64,000 bases of DNA from Erythrobacter sp. (GTDB taxonomy: Bacteria > Pseudomonadota > Alphaproteobacteria > Sphingomonadales > Sphingomonadaceae), in contig JAHEBH010000008.1 in assembly GCA_024642335.1 (NCBI GenBank), positions 1-64,000 of the forward strand. The letters run 5' to 3'. Positions 51,253 through 59,925 of this stretch are shown here, one piece after another (position 1 is the stretch's first letter; the number at the start of each line of letters is the position of its first letter). Both the position numbers and the translations under genes were made by a program. The notes under the pieces were generated by a model. The model was not told the DNA's origin, did no database searches, and saw nothing but the letters and a program-made list of their open reading frames with translations.

Positions 51253-52014
51253 ATGACCGAAGATATCGCCAATCCCCCGACCATTCGACCGCTGGGCTGG
51301 CGGCGCTTCCTGCTGCAGCTTGTCACGGTCCTGCTTGTCTACCTGGCCTTGTCGACCATCCCGCTTATCCCGCTTATCGACCTCAACGACCCGGGCAACA
51401 TCGGCCGGGACTCGACCCTGTGGGCGCTGTCTGCAGCCGTCGGCATGGCGGGCGCTTTGCTGGTGGCGTGGCTGTGGCTCAGGCGTGACGGCGCGGCGGG
51501 CGAGGCCTTCAATTTCACGCGCCCCGAAAGCTGGCGGCGCACGCTCGCATGGGCGGTGGCCGGAACCGGCATCATCATTGTGATCTTTACCGTGGGAACG
51601 TGGCTGGTCGGCCTGCTCGATCTTCCGAAACCCGAGGTGGAAAGCGTGATCGACCTTGCCACCCAAAGCCCTGCGGCCTTCGCCCTGTGGATCACGCTGG
51701 TGGTCTGGGGCACTGCCGCCTTTGGCGAGGAAATGCTCTGGCGCGGCTTCCTGATGGACCGCCTCTCACGCCTTGCCGGACTGCGCGGACGCATGCTGCT
51801 GGTGCTGCTGATCCAGGCCCTCGCCTTCGGTCTTGCGCATGCCTACCAGGACCTGGGCGGCGTCATCATCACCGGCAGCGTGGGCCTGTTCCTGGGCTGG
51901 CTGCGCCTGCATATGAAGGGCAGCCTGTGGGCCGCAGTGATCGCCCACGGCCTCGTCGACACGGTGATGCTCAGCCTCGGCTATGCCGAAGCGCTGGGGT
52001 GGTACGGGGGTTGA
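51253..52014 (+). CDS. CPBP-family intramembrane metalloprotease
   Basis: 253 residues with about six to seven membrane segments. The family motifs are present: EEMLWRGFLMDRL beginning at E159, FGLAHAYQD, and HGLVDTVML. CPBP/Abi proteases cut membrane substrates or prenylated proteins. Start at 51253, after a weak TAGGT; the longer ORF overlaps the rplK promoter. It is divergent from rplK and faces the G8-domain gene. Confidence 0.9.
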   Translation: MTEDIANPPTIRPLGWRRFLLQLVTVLLVYLALSTIPLIPLIDLNDPGNIGRDSTLWALSAAVGMAGALLVAWLWLRRDGAAGEAFNFTRPESWRRTLAWAVAGTGIIIVIFTVGTWLVGLLDLPKPEVESVIDLATQSPAAFALWITLVVWGTAAFGEEMLWRGFLMDRLSRLAGLRGRMLLVLLIQALAFGLAHAYQDLGGVIITGSVGLFLGWLRLHMKGSLWAAVIAHGLVDTVMLSLGYAEALGWYGG

Positions 52015-52225
52015 AGGTCTAGCCCACGGCCTGACAGGGTGGCAGATGTCCGCAGTTGGGATGGAAAGCGGACGTCAGAATTGGTCAGCATTACCAGAAA
52101 ATCAGTTTGACCCGACCTCTGACAACGCTGCGAGAGCCGATCGATTGCAGAATGCGATCTCGCATTCTCCTCGCTCCCGCGCAGCAACGGCGCCGTTCAG
52201 GCACCGTTGCGTTGCAAGTGTGGCG
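52015..52225. repeat. Intergenic region with GTCCGC-N14-GCGGAC hairpin repeat, copy 2
   Basis: The repeat core is 52048-52073 (GTCCGC and GCGGAC arms). It is followed by CAGCATTACCAGAAAA, which resembles CAGCAATCACCAGAAAA at 55187, downstream of copy 3. The remaining bases to the G8-domain gene stop show no gene. Confidence 0.55.
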
Positions 52226-54889
52226 TCAGCCGCCGCGCCCTTCTCTGCTGGCGATGATGCCCGCCTGCATGTTCAACGGACGAATCGGCAATTCCGGAGG
52301 ATCGGCCACATAGAGTTTGACCCAGAGGCTATCCACGTCCCTGAACCAGGACGTCTCGTTCGCTCCGCGCAGTGCCGCCAGGCTGTTCAGTTCCGTACCG
52401 GAGTCCGCGGTGGAGAAACCCGGCAGTTCGAAGATCACCCACGAACCCTGGTCCATCTCACTGATGCTGAGAGGCACTTCATCCCTTTCGGTCAGCACCT
52501 GGACCTCGGTGCCGGCGCGCACTGTGGCCCCATTGCCATTTCCGAATTCGATGTCATTGCGACGCAGCGTGATGGGTGCCTGGGGCGGGGGCGGAGTGCC
52601 GAGATTGCCAAAGTTGAAAGTAGCGCCAGCAGGGCGCGGCGCACCGGGACGTCCGAATGCAAAGCCCTGGCGAGGCGGCGAAAAGGCCAGACGCCCGAGA
52701 TCGCCGGCGCAGACCGAAGCGTTCCAGTCGGGATGGATGGTGCAGCTGTCGTCGGTGGCGACGCTGTTGCTCACCCCGTCATGGAGGATGATGTGGGAGT
52801 TGGGTATCCCGGATGTCGTACCGTCAAGATCGCGGATCGACAGGGTCCTGTATGACCCGCCGCCACGATTGTCATTGTCGAACCTGGTATCGTAGTTCGG
52901 GAAATAGACCGGCTTGGCGTTGATGTATGTCGCGGTCTTGATGGTACTTGCGGTGGTAACGCCCGAGCTGTTGAACATGAGCCACGACAGAGCGCCCGTC
53001 TTGCGCAGGTCATTGTCCTGATAGTTGACGAAAGTCGTGTTCTGCACCTCGTTGCGATAATCGTAATATTCATAGGCGCGGATCGGGAAATCGGGGATCA
53101 GCGGCTTGGGCAGGCTGCGACCGTAGGTGACTTCTTCCGGCGTCCGAGGATTGCCGATATTGTCGGTTTCGCCCACGAACAGGGAATCGGTCACCAATGA
53201 AGTATACGTCTCGGTGCCGAACGAACCCGATGATATCGTCATGCCGATGGCGTTGTCGGCGGACTTGAAATTGTGGAACGTGAGAAGTTCACCGCGGCCC
53301 CACAGGCCCTGATTTCGGTTCTTGTAGGCGGTCAGGTCGACAAAGTTTGTTACCAGCGCCTCGCTCAGCGGGTCAGTATGATCGACCAACGGGAGGTATG
53401 TGTTCCCGGCCAGCGCGAAGGTATTATCTTCGGCGATGTTCCGGTCGAACATGTAGCCGTCATAGTTCGAGTGAGCCGTGTTGCCCCGGAATTCGCCCAG
53501 CAGCGTCCGGCGCGGCCAGGTGTTGAGGCTCGCCTCCGTACCCAGGAAGGCGCCATTGGGGTGCTCCGGCAACGAAAGCCAGAACCCGGCCTGGTCGGAA
53601 CCGGCCGCCACATTGTCGATGTAGGTGTTGTCCGGGTTGGTGATCCAGAAGCTCGAGACCGTATTGTCCGAAGGCAGCAGGACATTTTCGCTTTGGAAGC
53701 TGGCCTGGAGGTGCGCCTGGCGATTCTCGAATTTCAGAGACTCGCCGTTGGGCCCAATGTTCACCGGCACGCATGCCAGCGTCGGGTGGCACTTGGTCTG
53801 GATCGCCAGGTTCCTGATGAAGCTGTTGCCGTGCTCTATGCCGTCTTCCATGAAGAAGCAGTGGCCCACGGTGTTGTAGGTCACGTTGTTCTCGATGCGC
53901 AGGTCGTTGGTGCCATGCACAGTTACGCAGCGATTGTAGGTGTCGTGGATCGCCGCGTTCCTGATGTACATCCCTTCCGCATCGCCGAGGATGTGGAAGT
54001 GCATCGGATAGCGTGCCAGCGTAAGGTGCTGGCCCATGCGGTTGAGCTCGACCCCGTCGACATAGGCCTTCGATCCGCCCATCGCCATGATGTGACCGCC
54101 GATATAGGTCTCTTCTGCGTCCTCTGACGCCTGCACCTTGATATTGCGGGTCATGTTGGCGACCTCGCCGCGCTGGTCGACGTCGTAGGTGATCTCGCCG
54201 AAATGCATGTATTCGAGCGGCTGGGCGAAGCTGACCGTGTTGCCGTTGACTTCGGTGATCGTGCGCTTTTCCGCCTGGCGCGGATCGAAGTCGGTCGAGG
54301 CCAGCACGATCTCGTCGCCTGCACGCCATTCGGACGCATCGAGCAAGGTGATGCTGGTAGCGCCCTTCTCGGCGGTGGCCGCCAGCTTGGACCAGGTGTG
54401 GTCGCGCGTGCCGTGCATGTTGAGCGTGCCGCCCATCAGCATGATGCCGCGGTCGCCCATGGTGTTGATGTCCTCGCCCGGCACATTGTCGGTCAGTGTG
54501 ATCGTGGCATTGTGCTGGTAGGGATTGGCCGCAGTGCCGATGGTCAGCTCGCCGCCAGGGACATAGATCCACTCGCTTTCAAGCGCGATATCGCTTGTAT
54601 CGGCAAAGGTCAGCTTGCCCTGGACGGTGATGCTGCGCAGTTCGGGCGCGTTCGTGTCCAGCACGACCTCAATGCCGCGGCCGATGACCACCGCATCGCC
54701 CGCACCCGGCACCTTGCCGCCGGCCCAGGTTGAGGCGCTCGACCAGGCGCCGCTCTTCGCGGCTGTCAGCGCGACGGCGGTATCGACCTCGGCATGGTCG
54801 TGATCCTGGGCAAATGCCGGCGCTCCCAGTGCCATCGAGGCGGGAAGCAGCATGGTTGCGATTAACAGGCGACTTTGTTTGCGTGTCAC
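52226..54889 (-). CDS. Secreted G8-domain / parallel beta-helix protein, CEMIP/TMEM2-like
   Basis: 887 residues from a GTG at 54889 with GGAGAGG upstream; a signal peptide ends APAFAQ. A G8 domain follows (about residues 40-160: SASTWAGGKVPGAGDAVVIG, GKLTFADTSDIALESEWIYV). Then a long beta-helix contains RYPMHFHILGD, RCVTVHGTNDLRIENN and GHCFFMEDGIEHGNSF, close to the core of animal CEMIP and TMEM2, which degrade hyaluronan. A His-rich DHDHAE lies after the signal. A polysaccharide-binding or cleaving role outside the cell is likely. It interrupts the nusG-rplK order. Confidence 0.85.
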   Translation of the reverse strand: MTRKQSRLLIATMLLPASMALGAPAFAQDHDHAEVDTAVALTAAKSGAWSSASTWAGGKVPGAGDAVVIGRGIEVVLDTNAPELRSITVQGKLTFADTSDIALESEWIYVPGGELTIGTAANPYQHNATITLTDNVPGEDINTMGDRGIMLMGGTLNMHGTRDHTWSKLAATAEKGATSITLLDASEWRAGDEIVLASTDFDPRQAEKRTITEVNGNTVSFAQPLEYMHFGEITYDVDQRGEVANMTRNIKVQASEDAEETYIGGHIMAMGGSKAYVDGVELNRMGQHLTLARYPMHFHILGDAEGMYIRNAAIHDTYNRCVTVHGTNDLRIENNVTYNTVGHCFFMEDGIEHGNSFIRNLAIQTKCHPTLACVPVNIGPNGESLKFENRQAHLQASFQSENVLLPSDNTVSSFWITNPDNTYIDNVAAGSDQAGFWLSLPEHPNGAFLGTEASLNTWPRRTLLGEFRGNTAHSNYDGYMFDRNIAEDNTFALAGNTYLPLVDHTDPLSEALVTNFVDLTAYKNRNQGLWGRGELLTFHNFKSADNAIGMTISSGSFGTETYTSLVTDSLFVGETDNIGNPRTPEEVTYGRSLPKPLIPDFPIRAYEYYDYRNEVQNTTFVNYQDNDLRKTGALSWLMFNSSGVTTASTIKTATYINAKPVYFPNYDTRFDNDNRGGGSYRTLSIRDLDGTTSGIPNSHIILHDGVSNSVATDDSCTIHPDWNASVCAGDLGRLAFSPPRQGFAFGRPGAPRPAGATFNFGNLGTPPPPQAPITLRRNDIEFGNGNGATVRAGTEVQVLTERDEVPLSISEMDQGSWVIFELPGFSTADSGTELNSLAALRGANETSWFRDVDSLWVKLYVADPPELPIRPLNMQAGIIASREGRGG

Positions 54890-55268
54890 TAGGTTTTCCT
54901 CTCCGAGACTACGAATCCCGCATATGTTCGATTTTGCGCAGACTGTGCATCGAGTAGGCTCTTTTGCCAAGCATTTGAGCGAGAAAGGGTGGAAGTAGTC
55001 ACAATGGATTCGACCGGGGGCTGAATCGCGTATGACCCGGCCTGCTGCGCATCGCTTTCAGAAATGCGTGCAAAGTCCGTGTCGCATTCGCTGGGGATCC
55101 GGCTCCTTTTGGCCCAACGTCCGCAATTGGGTCGAATGCTGACATTGCGCTCTTGGAATGTTGGCGGAAATCAGTTCGGCATGGAAGCGCCAGCAATCAC
55201 CAGAAAACAAAAAAGGGGCGCCCGGCTTTCGCGGGGCGCCCCTTTTGCTTCTGGTCTGAAAACCGGCC
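54890..55268. other. Intergenic region upstream of G8 gene, with hairpin repeat copy 3 and nusG terminator
   Basis: No gene is supported in these 379 bases. It contains the promoter side of the G8-domain gene, the third GTCCGC element at 55119-55143 (GTCCGC and GCTGAC, with one arm mutated) and, at 55211-55246, the terminator of nusG. The short frames at 54999 and 55064 lack ribosome binding sites and recognisable content. Confidence 0.6.
55211..55246. terminator. Intrinsic terminator of nusG
   Basis: AAAAGGGGCGCCC and GGGCGCCCCTTTT form a 13-bp stem over a ten-base loop, with A-rich sequence before it that gives a T-run on the minus strand. It lies 22 bases past the nusG stop, so secE-nusG transcription ends here and does not continue to rplK. 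Confidence 0.88.
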
Positions 55269-55805
55269 CTACTTGGCCAGTTCGACCTGCTCGAAGTCCA
55301 GTTCCACCGGCGTTGCGCGGCCGAAGATGGAGACGGAGACCTTGACCTTGGCCTTGTCGAAATCGAGTTCTTCCACCACGCCGTTGAAGCTGGCGAAGGG
55401 GCCTTCGAGCACCTTGACCTGATCGCCGATCTCGTACTCGACGCTGATGTCCTTCTTGGGGGAAGCCTTGGCTTCCTCCACCCCGCCGAAATAGCGCGCA
55501 GCCTCCTTCTCGGAGATCGGCTGCGGCTTGTTGTTGTTGCCCAGGAAACCCGTCACCTTCGGCGTGTTCTTGACCAGGTGGTAGATATCGTCGGTCATGT
55601 TCAGCTTGGCCAGCACGTAGCCGGGCATGAACTTGCGTTCGACCTGCACCTTCTTGCCGCGCTTGACCTCGGTCACGGTTTCGGTCGGAACCTCGACTTC
55701 CTCGACACCCTCGGAAAGCCCGAGGCGCTCGGCCTCGGCCAGGATCGAATCGCGAACCTTGTTCTCGAAGCCGGAGTAAGCGTGGATGATGTACCAGCGG
55801 GCCAT
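55269..55805 (-). CDS. nusG: Transcription termination/antitermination factor NusG
   Basis: 178 residues, full length. MARWYIIHAYSGFENKVRDSI opens the NGN domain, and KFMPGYVLAKL, TPKVTGFLG and the KOW motif (VKVLEGPFASFNGVVEELD) are all present. It binds RNA polymerase, Rho and the ribosome. It lies downstream of secE, as usual, but a strong terminator follows instead of rplK. Confidence 0.97.
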   Translation of the reverse strand: MARWYIIHAYSGFENKVRDSILAEAERLGLSEGVEEVEVPTETVTEVKRGKKVQVERKFMPGYVLAKLNMTDDIYHLVKNTPKVTGFLGNNNKPQPISEKEAARYFGGVEEAKASPKKDISVEYEIGDQVKVLEGPFASFNGVVEELDFDKAKVKVSVSIFGRATPVELDFEQVELAK

Positions 55806-55842
55806 CTGAATTCTCTTTCCTGTCTATTTGCGGTGTGTGGCG

Positions 55843-56049
55843 TCAGGCCAGCGAAAGCAGCCAGCGCACGGCCGCACCGAACAGCGAATCGACGCCGAGG
55901 AAGAACAGCGAGAGGATCAGCATCATGATGAAAACGAAGATCGCCGTGCGGATCGTCTCTTCCCGCGAGGGCCACACAACCTTGGAAGTCTCCGACTTCA
56001 CCTGGTTGATGAAATCGCCGGGGCTTGTCTTCTTGCCGTCCTGCGCCAT
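55843..56049 (-). CDS. secE: Preprotein translocase subunit SecE
   Basis: 68 residues with a single membrane segment (IFVFIMMLILSLFFLG) preceded by the family motif VKSETSKVVWPSREET. It is part of the SecYEG channel. It is 37 bases upstream of nusG, the standard order. The tRNA-Trp gene that usually precedes secE lies 2.1 kb further on, beyond a symporter gene. Confidence 0.95.
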   Translation of the reverse strand: MAQDGKKTSPGDFINQVKSETSKVVWPSREETIRTAIFVFIMMLILSLFFLGVDSLFGAAVRWLLSLA

Positions 56050-56316
56050 TGCTCTTGCCTCTGTTCGCTACGCGATAAATCTCTTTCGCCTTTCACCATA
56101 GGTCCATCGCCGCCCCGATCCAAGTGACCGGGAGGGGCTGCGATTTTCCGATGTCGGAAGGCGAAGGGCTATTTAGGGTGCATGGCTGGGCTTGGCAAGT
56201 GTGTGCAAGGCCAAGCTGCGAAAGCCGGTTACAGATGCAACATGGGGGCTGGCCAGTGGCGCGGCTTGGCGATAGCTTCCCCTCCTTTCAGGGACAGGTA
56301 TTGAAGGGGTCGCCAC

Positions 56317-57831
56317 TTGGCACAGGCAGAACAGGCGCTGACGTTTCTCGATCACGTCACCAATGTTTCGGACTTCATCTGGGCCGGCCAGTGGAGCGGG
56401 CAGGAAGTGCTTCCCTTCCCGCCGATGGTCATCATCCTGTTCGGTGTCGGCCTGTGGGTCATGGTGGGGCTGCGCTTCTATCCCATCGTCAAGCTGGGCA
56501 GCGCATTTGCCGGTCTGTTCAAGGGCCGCAAGGGCACTGGTGCCGGCGAGATCAGCCCCTTTGCCGCGCTTTCCACCGCGCTTTCCGGCCAGGTAGGCAC
56601 GGGCAATCTGGCAGGTGTCGCCACCGCCATCGCGCTCGGCGGGCCGGGCGCGATCTTCTGGATGTGGATCACCGCGCTGATCGGCATGGCGCTGGCCTTT
56701 GCCGAAGGCGCACTGGCCATCCGCTACCGCGAGAAGACCAGCGACGGCATCTATCGCGGCGGCCCGATGAGCTACATCATGATCGGCCTTGGTCCCAAAT
56801 GGACCTGGCTGGCGCTGGTATTCTGCGTGGGCACGCTGTTTTCCGCGCTCGTCACCGGCAACGCGATCCAGTCCAACGCGGTGGCTGACGGCATGAACGA
56901 ATTGTTCGGCGTGGAAGAATGGATCGGCGGCATGATCACCGCCATCGTCGTGTTCGTGGTCATCATCGGCGGCATCAAGTCGATCGGCAATGTGGCGGAA
57001 AAGGTCGTGCCCTTTATGGCAGGGGCCTATATCGTGATGGCCCTGATCGCCATCCTGCTCGACATCCAGGACATTCCCGAAACCTTCGCCCGCATCTTCC
57101 ACGGAGCCTTCAATCCGCAGGCGGCGACCGGCGGCTTTGTCGGCGCGGCAATCATCATTGCCATCCGCGCGGGCGTGGCTCGCGGACTTTTCTCCAACGA
57201 AGCGGGGCAAGGCTCGACGCCTATCGCCCATGCCGTGGCGCAGACCGACGATCCCGAACAGCAGGGCCGCATGGCCATGCTGGGCACATTCATCGATACC
57301 ATCGTGATCTGCACCATGACCGCGCTGGTGATCCTGACGGTGGAGGGCAATTTCACCGGCGCTGGCGGACCCGTGGAGCATGCATGGCAATCGGACCTGA
57401 CCGGCTTTGCCATGACCAGCGGAGCTTTTGCGGCCGCCTTCCCCTTCTCCGTCGCCAGTGTCCCGCTCGGCACGTTGATTGCCAGCGTGGCTCTGATCCT
57501 GTTCGTCTTCACCACGCTCTTGACCTGGTCCTATTACGGCGAGCGGGCGATCACCTTCATCTACGACCGCGTGCCGGGATCGAACCGCGCGGGCGAAAGG
57601 ATGCTGCACCGTGGCTGGCGCGTGATCTGGTGTCTGGCCATCTTCATCGGCGCATCGCGCCCGTCGGAAGAAGTCTGGCGCCTGGGCGACATCTCCAATG
57701 CGGCCATGGCGCTGCCCAATTTGCTGGCGCTGGCCCTGCTGTCGGGCGTGGTGTTCAAACTCGCCAGGGGTGACAAGAAGGCCGGGCCGGACCATCTGGC
57801 CGATACGCCGGAAGAGCCCGAGGAGTATTGA
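56317..57831 (+). CDS. Alanine/glycine:cation symporter (AGCS family)
   Basis: 504 residues with about 11 membrane segments. GAGEISPFAALSTALSGQVGTGNLAGVATAIALGGPGAIFWMW and LFSNEAGQGSTPIAHA are AGCS signatures; these carriers import alanine or glycine with Na+ or H+. The start is a TTG at 56317 with GAAGGGG upstream. It sits between secE and tRNA-Trp on the opposite strand. The 267 bases before it hold its promoter and that of secE; no glycine riboswitch was recognised there. Confidence 0.92.
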   Translation: MAQAEQALTFLDHVTNVSDFIWAGQWSGQEVLPFPPMVIILFGVGLWVMVGLRFYPIVKLGSAFAGLFKGRKGTGAGEISPFAALSTALSGQVGTGNLAGVATAIALGGPGAIFWMWITALIGMALAFAEGALAIRYREKTSDGIYRGGPMSYIMIGLGPKWTWLALVFCVGTLFSALVTGNAIQSNAVADGMNELFGVEEWIGGMITAIVVFVVIIGGIKSIGNVAEKVVPFMAGAYIVMALIAILLDIQDIPETFARIFHGAFNPQAATGGFVGAAIIIAIRAGVARGLFSNEAGQGSTPIAHAVAQTDDPEQQGRMAMLGTFIDTIVICTMTALVILTVEGNFTGAGGPVEHAWQSDLTGFAMTSGAFAAAFPFSVASVPLGTLIASVALILFVFTTLLTWSYYGERAITFIYDRVPGSNRAGERMLHRGWRVIWCLAIFIGASRPSEEVWRLGDISNAAMALPNLLALALLSGVVFKLARGDKKAGPDHLADTPEEPEEY

Positions 57832-57844
57832 GGGATATCCTTTG

Positions 57845-58118
57845 TAGTTACGCCCCTGCATCCGCAGGGGCATCCTCGGCGCTGATCCCTCCGTCCTTCG
57901 ACAAGCTCAGGACTGCGGGGCACCTGCGGTCGCGCAGTCGCGCTCTGGTGTCGCCAGTCGCGCCACAATCATTGCCGTCCAGCAATGTGGAGCGACATTC
58001 GGGCCACAAGGCCCGCAAGGCCGACCGGCCGCCCGCAGGTGCCCCGCAGCGCAGCGGAGGGAACGGCACCGAGGACGCACGCGCGGATGCGCGGGCGAAA
58101 CAACAAGAGAAAGGAAAA
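57845..58118. repeat. Composite repeat region between AGCS gene and tRNA-Trp
   Basis: It starts with a hairpin (GCCCCTGC-ATCC-GCAGGGGC), then has GTCCTTCGACAAGCTCAGGAC, and from about 58002 to 58110 an element rich in CGGGCC...AAGGCCCGCAAGG...GACCGGCCGCCCGCAGG and GAGGACGC...CGGATG...GCGAAA. The last part is also found at 59926-60025. The 100-residue ORF across it is not convincing as a gene. Confidence 0.55.
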
Positions 58119-58194
58119 TGGCAGGGGTGACAGGATTCGAACCCGTGGCCCTCGGTTTTGGAGACCGATGCTCTACCAGCTGAGCTACACCCCT
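58119..58194 (-). tRNA. tRNA-Trp (anticodon CCA)
   Basis: Read on the minus strand: acceptor AGGGGTG, D arm GCTCAGCTGGTAGAGC, anticodon loop CTCCAAA with CCA, T arm ACGGGTTCGAATCCTGT, acceptor CACCCCT, discriminator G and an encoded CCA tail. All four stems pair. It is the tRNA that normally precedes secE-nusG in proteobacteria. Confidence 0.97.
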
Positions 58195-58270
58195 GCAGCG
58201 AGCGCGCCTCTATAGCGCCTTCGCTTCAATGGCAAGCGACGAGCGCGTGATCGCATGATAGAAGGCGCAA

Positions 58271-59050
58271 ATGCACGGCCCCGCGCCCCAGATCCTGCCA
58301 GCAGAAACGCTGCTGCTCGCCTATCGCAGCGGCATTTTCCCGATGGCCGATTCGCGCCATGACGAAGAGGTCTACTGGGTCGAACCGCGCGAGAGGGCGA
58401 TTATTCCGCTCGAGGGATTCCGGCTTTCCAGCTCGCTCACCAGGATGGTGAAGCAGGATCGCTACCAGGTCACCTGCAATCGCGCCTTTGTCGATGTTGT
58501 CGCCGCCTGTGCCGCATCGCGTCCGGGTCGCCATGATACCTGGATCAACCGCAGGATCGAGGCGAGCTATGTCGAACTTCATCACGCAGGCCATGCCCAC
58601 TCGATCGAATGCTGGCGCGATGGCGAACTGGTGGGCGGGCTTTACGGCGTCAGCTTCGATCGCGTGTTCTGCGGCGAGAGCATGTTCAGCAGGGCGGACA
58701 ATGCGAGCAAGGTGGCGCTGGCGTGGCTGGTGGCGCTGATGAAGCGCGCCGGATATCGGCTGCTCGATTGCCAGTTCATGACGGAACACCTTGCCTCGCT
58801 TGGGGCGGTGGCCTTGCCGCAGGCGGAATACCTTAAACTGCTCGCGGACGCTTGTGCCGACAGGTTTGCGGCAGACCTGCCTTCAGCCCATGCTCAATTG
58901 CTGACCTCGGCAGGTGCTGCTTCGGCCTCCGGAGCCGCCGGTGCGCCAGCCTCTGGCGCAGCTGTGGCGGAAGCCGTGGGTGCGGAAGACGAGACGGCAG
59001 TTTCCTCTCCCGGGAAACTCATCGCGCAGTCCTTGACCCAGACATCGTAG
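58271..59050 (+). CDS. aat: Leucyl/phenylalanyl-tRNA--protein transferase
   Basis: 259 residues. LLAYRSGIFPMAD, WVEPRERAIIPL, HDTWINRRIEASYVELHHAGHAHSIECWRDGELVGGLYGV, GESMFSRADNASKVAL and DCQFMTEHLASLGA cover the family. It adds Leu or Phe to proteins with N-terminal Arg or Lys (N-end rule). The last 50 or so residues are Ala/Ser/Gly-rich and unlike Aat; they lie antisense to the C-terminus of the convergent DUF2155 gene, overlapping by 157 bases. Confidence 0.93.
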   Translation: MHGPAPQILPAETLLLAYRSGIFPMADSRHDEEVYWVEPRERAIIPLEGFRLSSSLTRMVKQDRYQVTCNRAFVDVVAACAASRPGRHDTWINRRIEASYVELHHAGHAHSIECWRDGELVGGLYGVSFDRVFCGESMFSRADNASKVALAWLVALMKRAGYRLLDCQFMTEHLASLGAVALPQAEYLKLLADACADRFAADLPSAHAQLLTSAGAASASGAAGAPASGAAVAEAVGAEDETAVSSPGKLIAQSLTQTS

Positions 59051-59484
59051 ATCGGGTGTTCCACCACGTTGACGGCGGGGGCTTCCTTGTAGAGCCAGCC
59101 AGAGAAAATCCTTCTCCAGTCGCTTGTTCCGCGATCCTGCACCAGCACCTGCACGAAGGCCCCGGTCAGCGGCGGGTGCTCCCACGGCGCGGTGCGTTCG
59201 CAGCTCGCCAGGCGGATGATGATATTGTCGAAGCGCTGCTGTTCGCCCGGACGCAACTCGATATCGCGGGTGATGTTGTTGCGCTTGTTGATCAGGCCAA
59301 TCGTCGCCACCCGTTCTTCCAGCGGCGTACCCAGGCTGTCGTCAACCTCCACCAGCGGCAGGGAGGAATCGGCCAGATCGTCCGGAATTTCGGTTTCTTC
59401 GGCCTCGGGCTCCGGCGCACTGCTGTCGCAAGCCACCAGCGCCAGAGCGCCCGCCCCGACGATCGCGAGGCGCAGAAGGCTCAC
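58894..59484 (-). CDS. DUF2155-family lipoprotein
   Basis: 196 residues with a lipoprotein signal (ALALVACDSS). The conserved domain has TPLEERVATIGLINKRNN, LRPGEQQRF, LASCERTAPWE, SGWLYKEAPAVNVVEHPIYDVWVKDC. The tail is Ala/Pro/Glu-rich (PEAGAPAAPEAEAAPAE) and overlaps aat on the other strand. GTG start overlaps the NDUFA12 stop by GTGA. The NDUFA12-DUF2155-aat order is common in alphaproteobacteria. Role unknown, envelope-located. Confidence 0.9.
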   Translation of the reverse strand: MSLLRLAIVGAGALALVACDSSAPEPEAEETEIPDDLADSSLPLVEVDDSLGTPLEERVATIGLINKRNNITRDIELRPGEQQRFDNIIIRLASCERTAPWEHPPLTGAFVQVLVQDRGTSDWRRIFSGWLYKEAPAVNVVEHPIYDVWVKDCAMSFPGEETAVSSSAPTASATAAPEAGAPAAPEAEAAPAEVSN

Positions 59485-59879
59485 GCCTCGGGCGTCCAGG
59501 CTTCGTAATCGCCCGTGGCGCGCGCGCGCTGCCCGCCGCGTTCAAGTGCCCCTGCCGGCCTGTAGGCCTGCGAAGTGCCGGTGGCGTTGGGCGTGTAATC
59601 TGTTTCCCAGATCCGCGGCGGCGGCAAATGGCTTTCGGGCAGTTCGTCATAGGAATGATGCAGCCAGCCATGCCATTCTGCGGGAACTCGGCTGGCGTCA
59701 TTGGCGCCGTTGTAGATGACCCAGCGCCGCTCGCGCTCGCCATCGCGGACGTTCTTCGTGCGGTAGTATTTGTTGCCCTGCGCATCGGTGCCGACATGCT
59801 CGCCCTTGCGCGCAGACCACAGGAGCGTGCCGATCGTGGCACCATCCCACCAGGTGAAGATTTTCATCAGGATTCCCAT
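59481..59879 (-). CDS. NADH:ubiquinone oxidoreductase subunit NDUFA12 family protein
   Basis: 132 residues. MGILMKIFTWWDGATIGTLLWS, VGTDAQGNKYY, RRWVIYNGANDASRVPAEWHGWLHH and YRPAGALERGG are typical of the alphaproteobacterial NDUFA12/B17.2 homologue, an accessory subunit of respiratory complex I. The start at 59879 is chosen for the conserved MGIL; an ATG four codons later is possible. The longer ORF runs through a repeat. Confidence 0.93.
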   Translation of the reverse strand: MGILMKIFTWWDGATIGTLLWSARKGEHVGTDAQGNKYYRTKNVRDGERERRWVIYNGANDASRVPAEWHGWLHHSYDELPESHLPPPRIWETDYTPNATGTSQAYRPAGALERGGQRARATGDYEAWTPEA

Positions 59880-59925
59880 GGCCGCGCGGTTAGCCCTTTT
59901 CCTATGTCCAGCGCAAGCGTCAGAT

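Noticed and set aside
56050-56316. Glycine riboswitch before the AGCS symporter
   Set aside because: Such symporters are often preceded by one, but I could not recognise the paired aptamer consensus here.
56173-57873. 566-residue minus-strand ORF
   Set aside because: Antisense of the AGCS symporter; His/Arg/Asp-rich shadow composition.
57828-58130. 100-residue ORF downstream of the symporter
   Set aside because: It translates a chain of dispersed repeats; overlaps the symporter stop and has no ribosome binding site.
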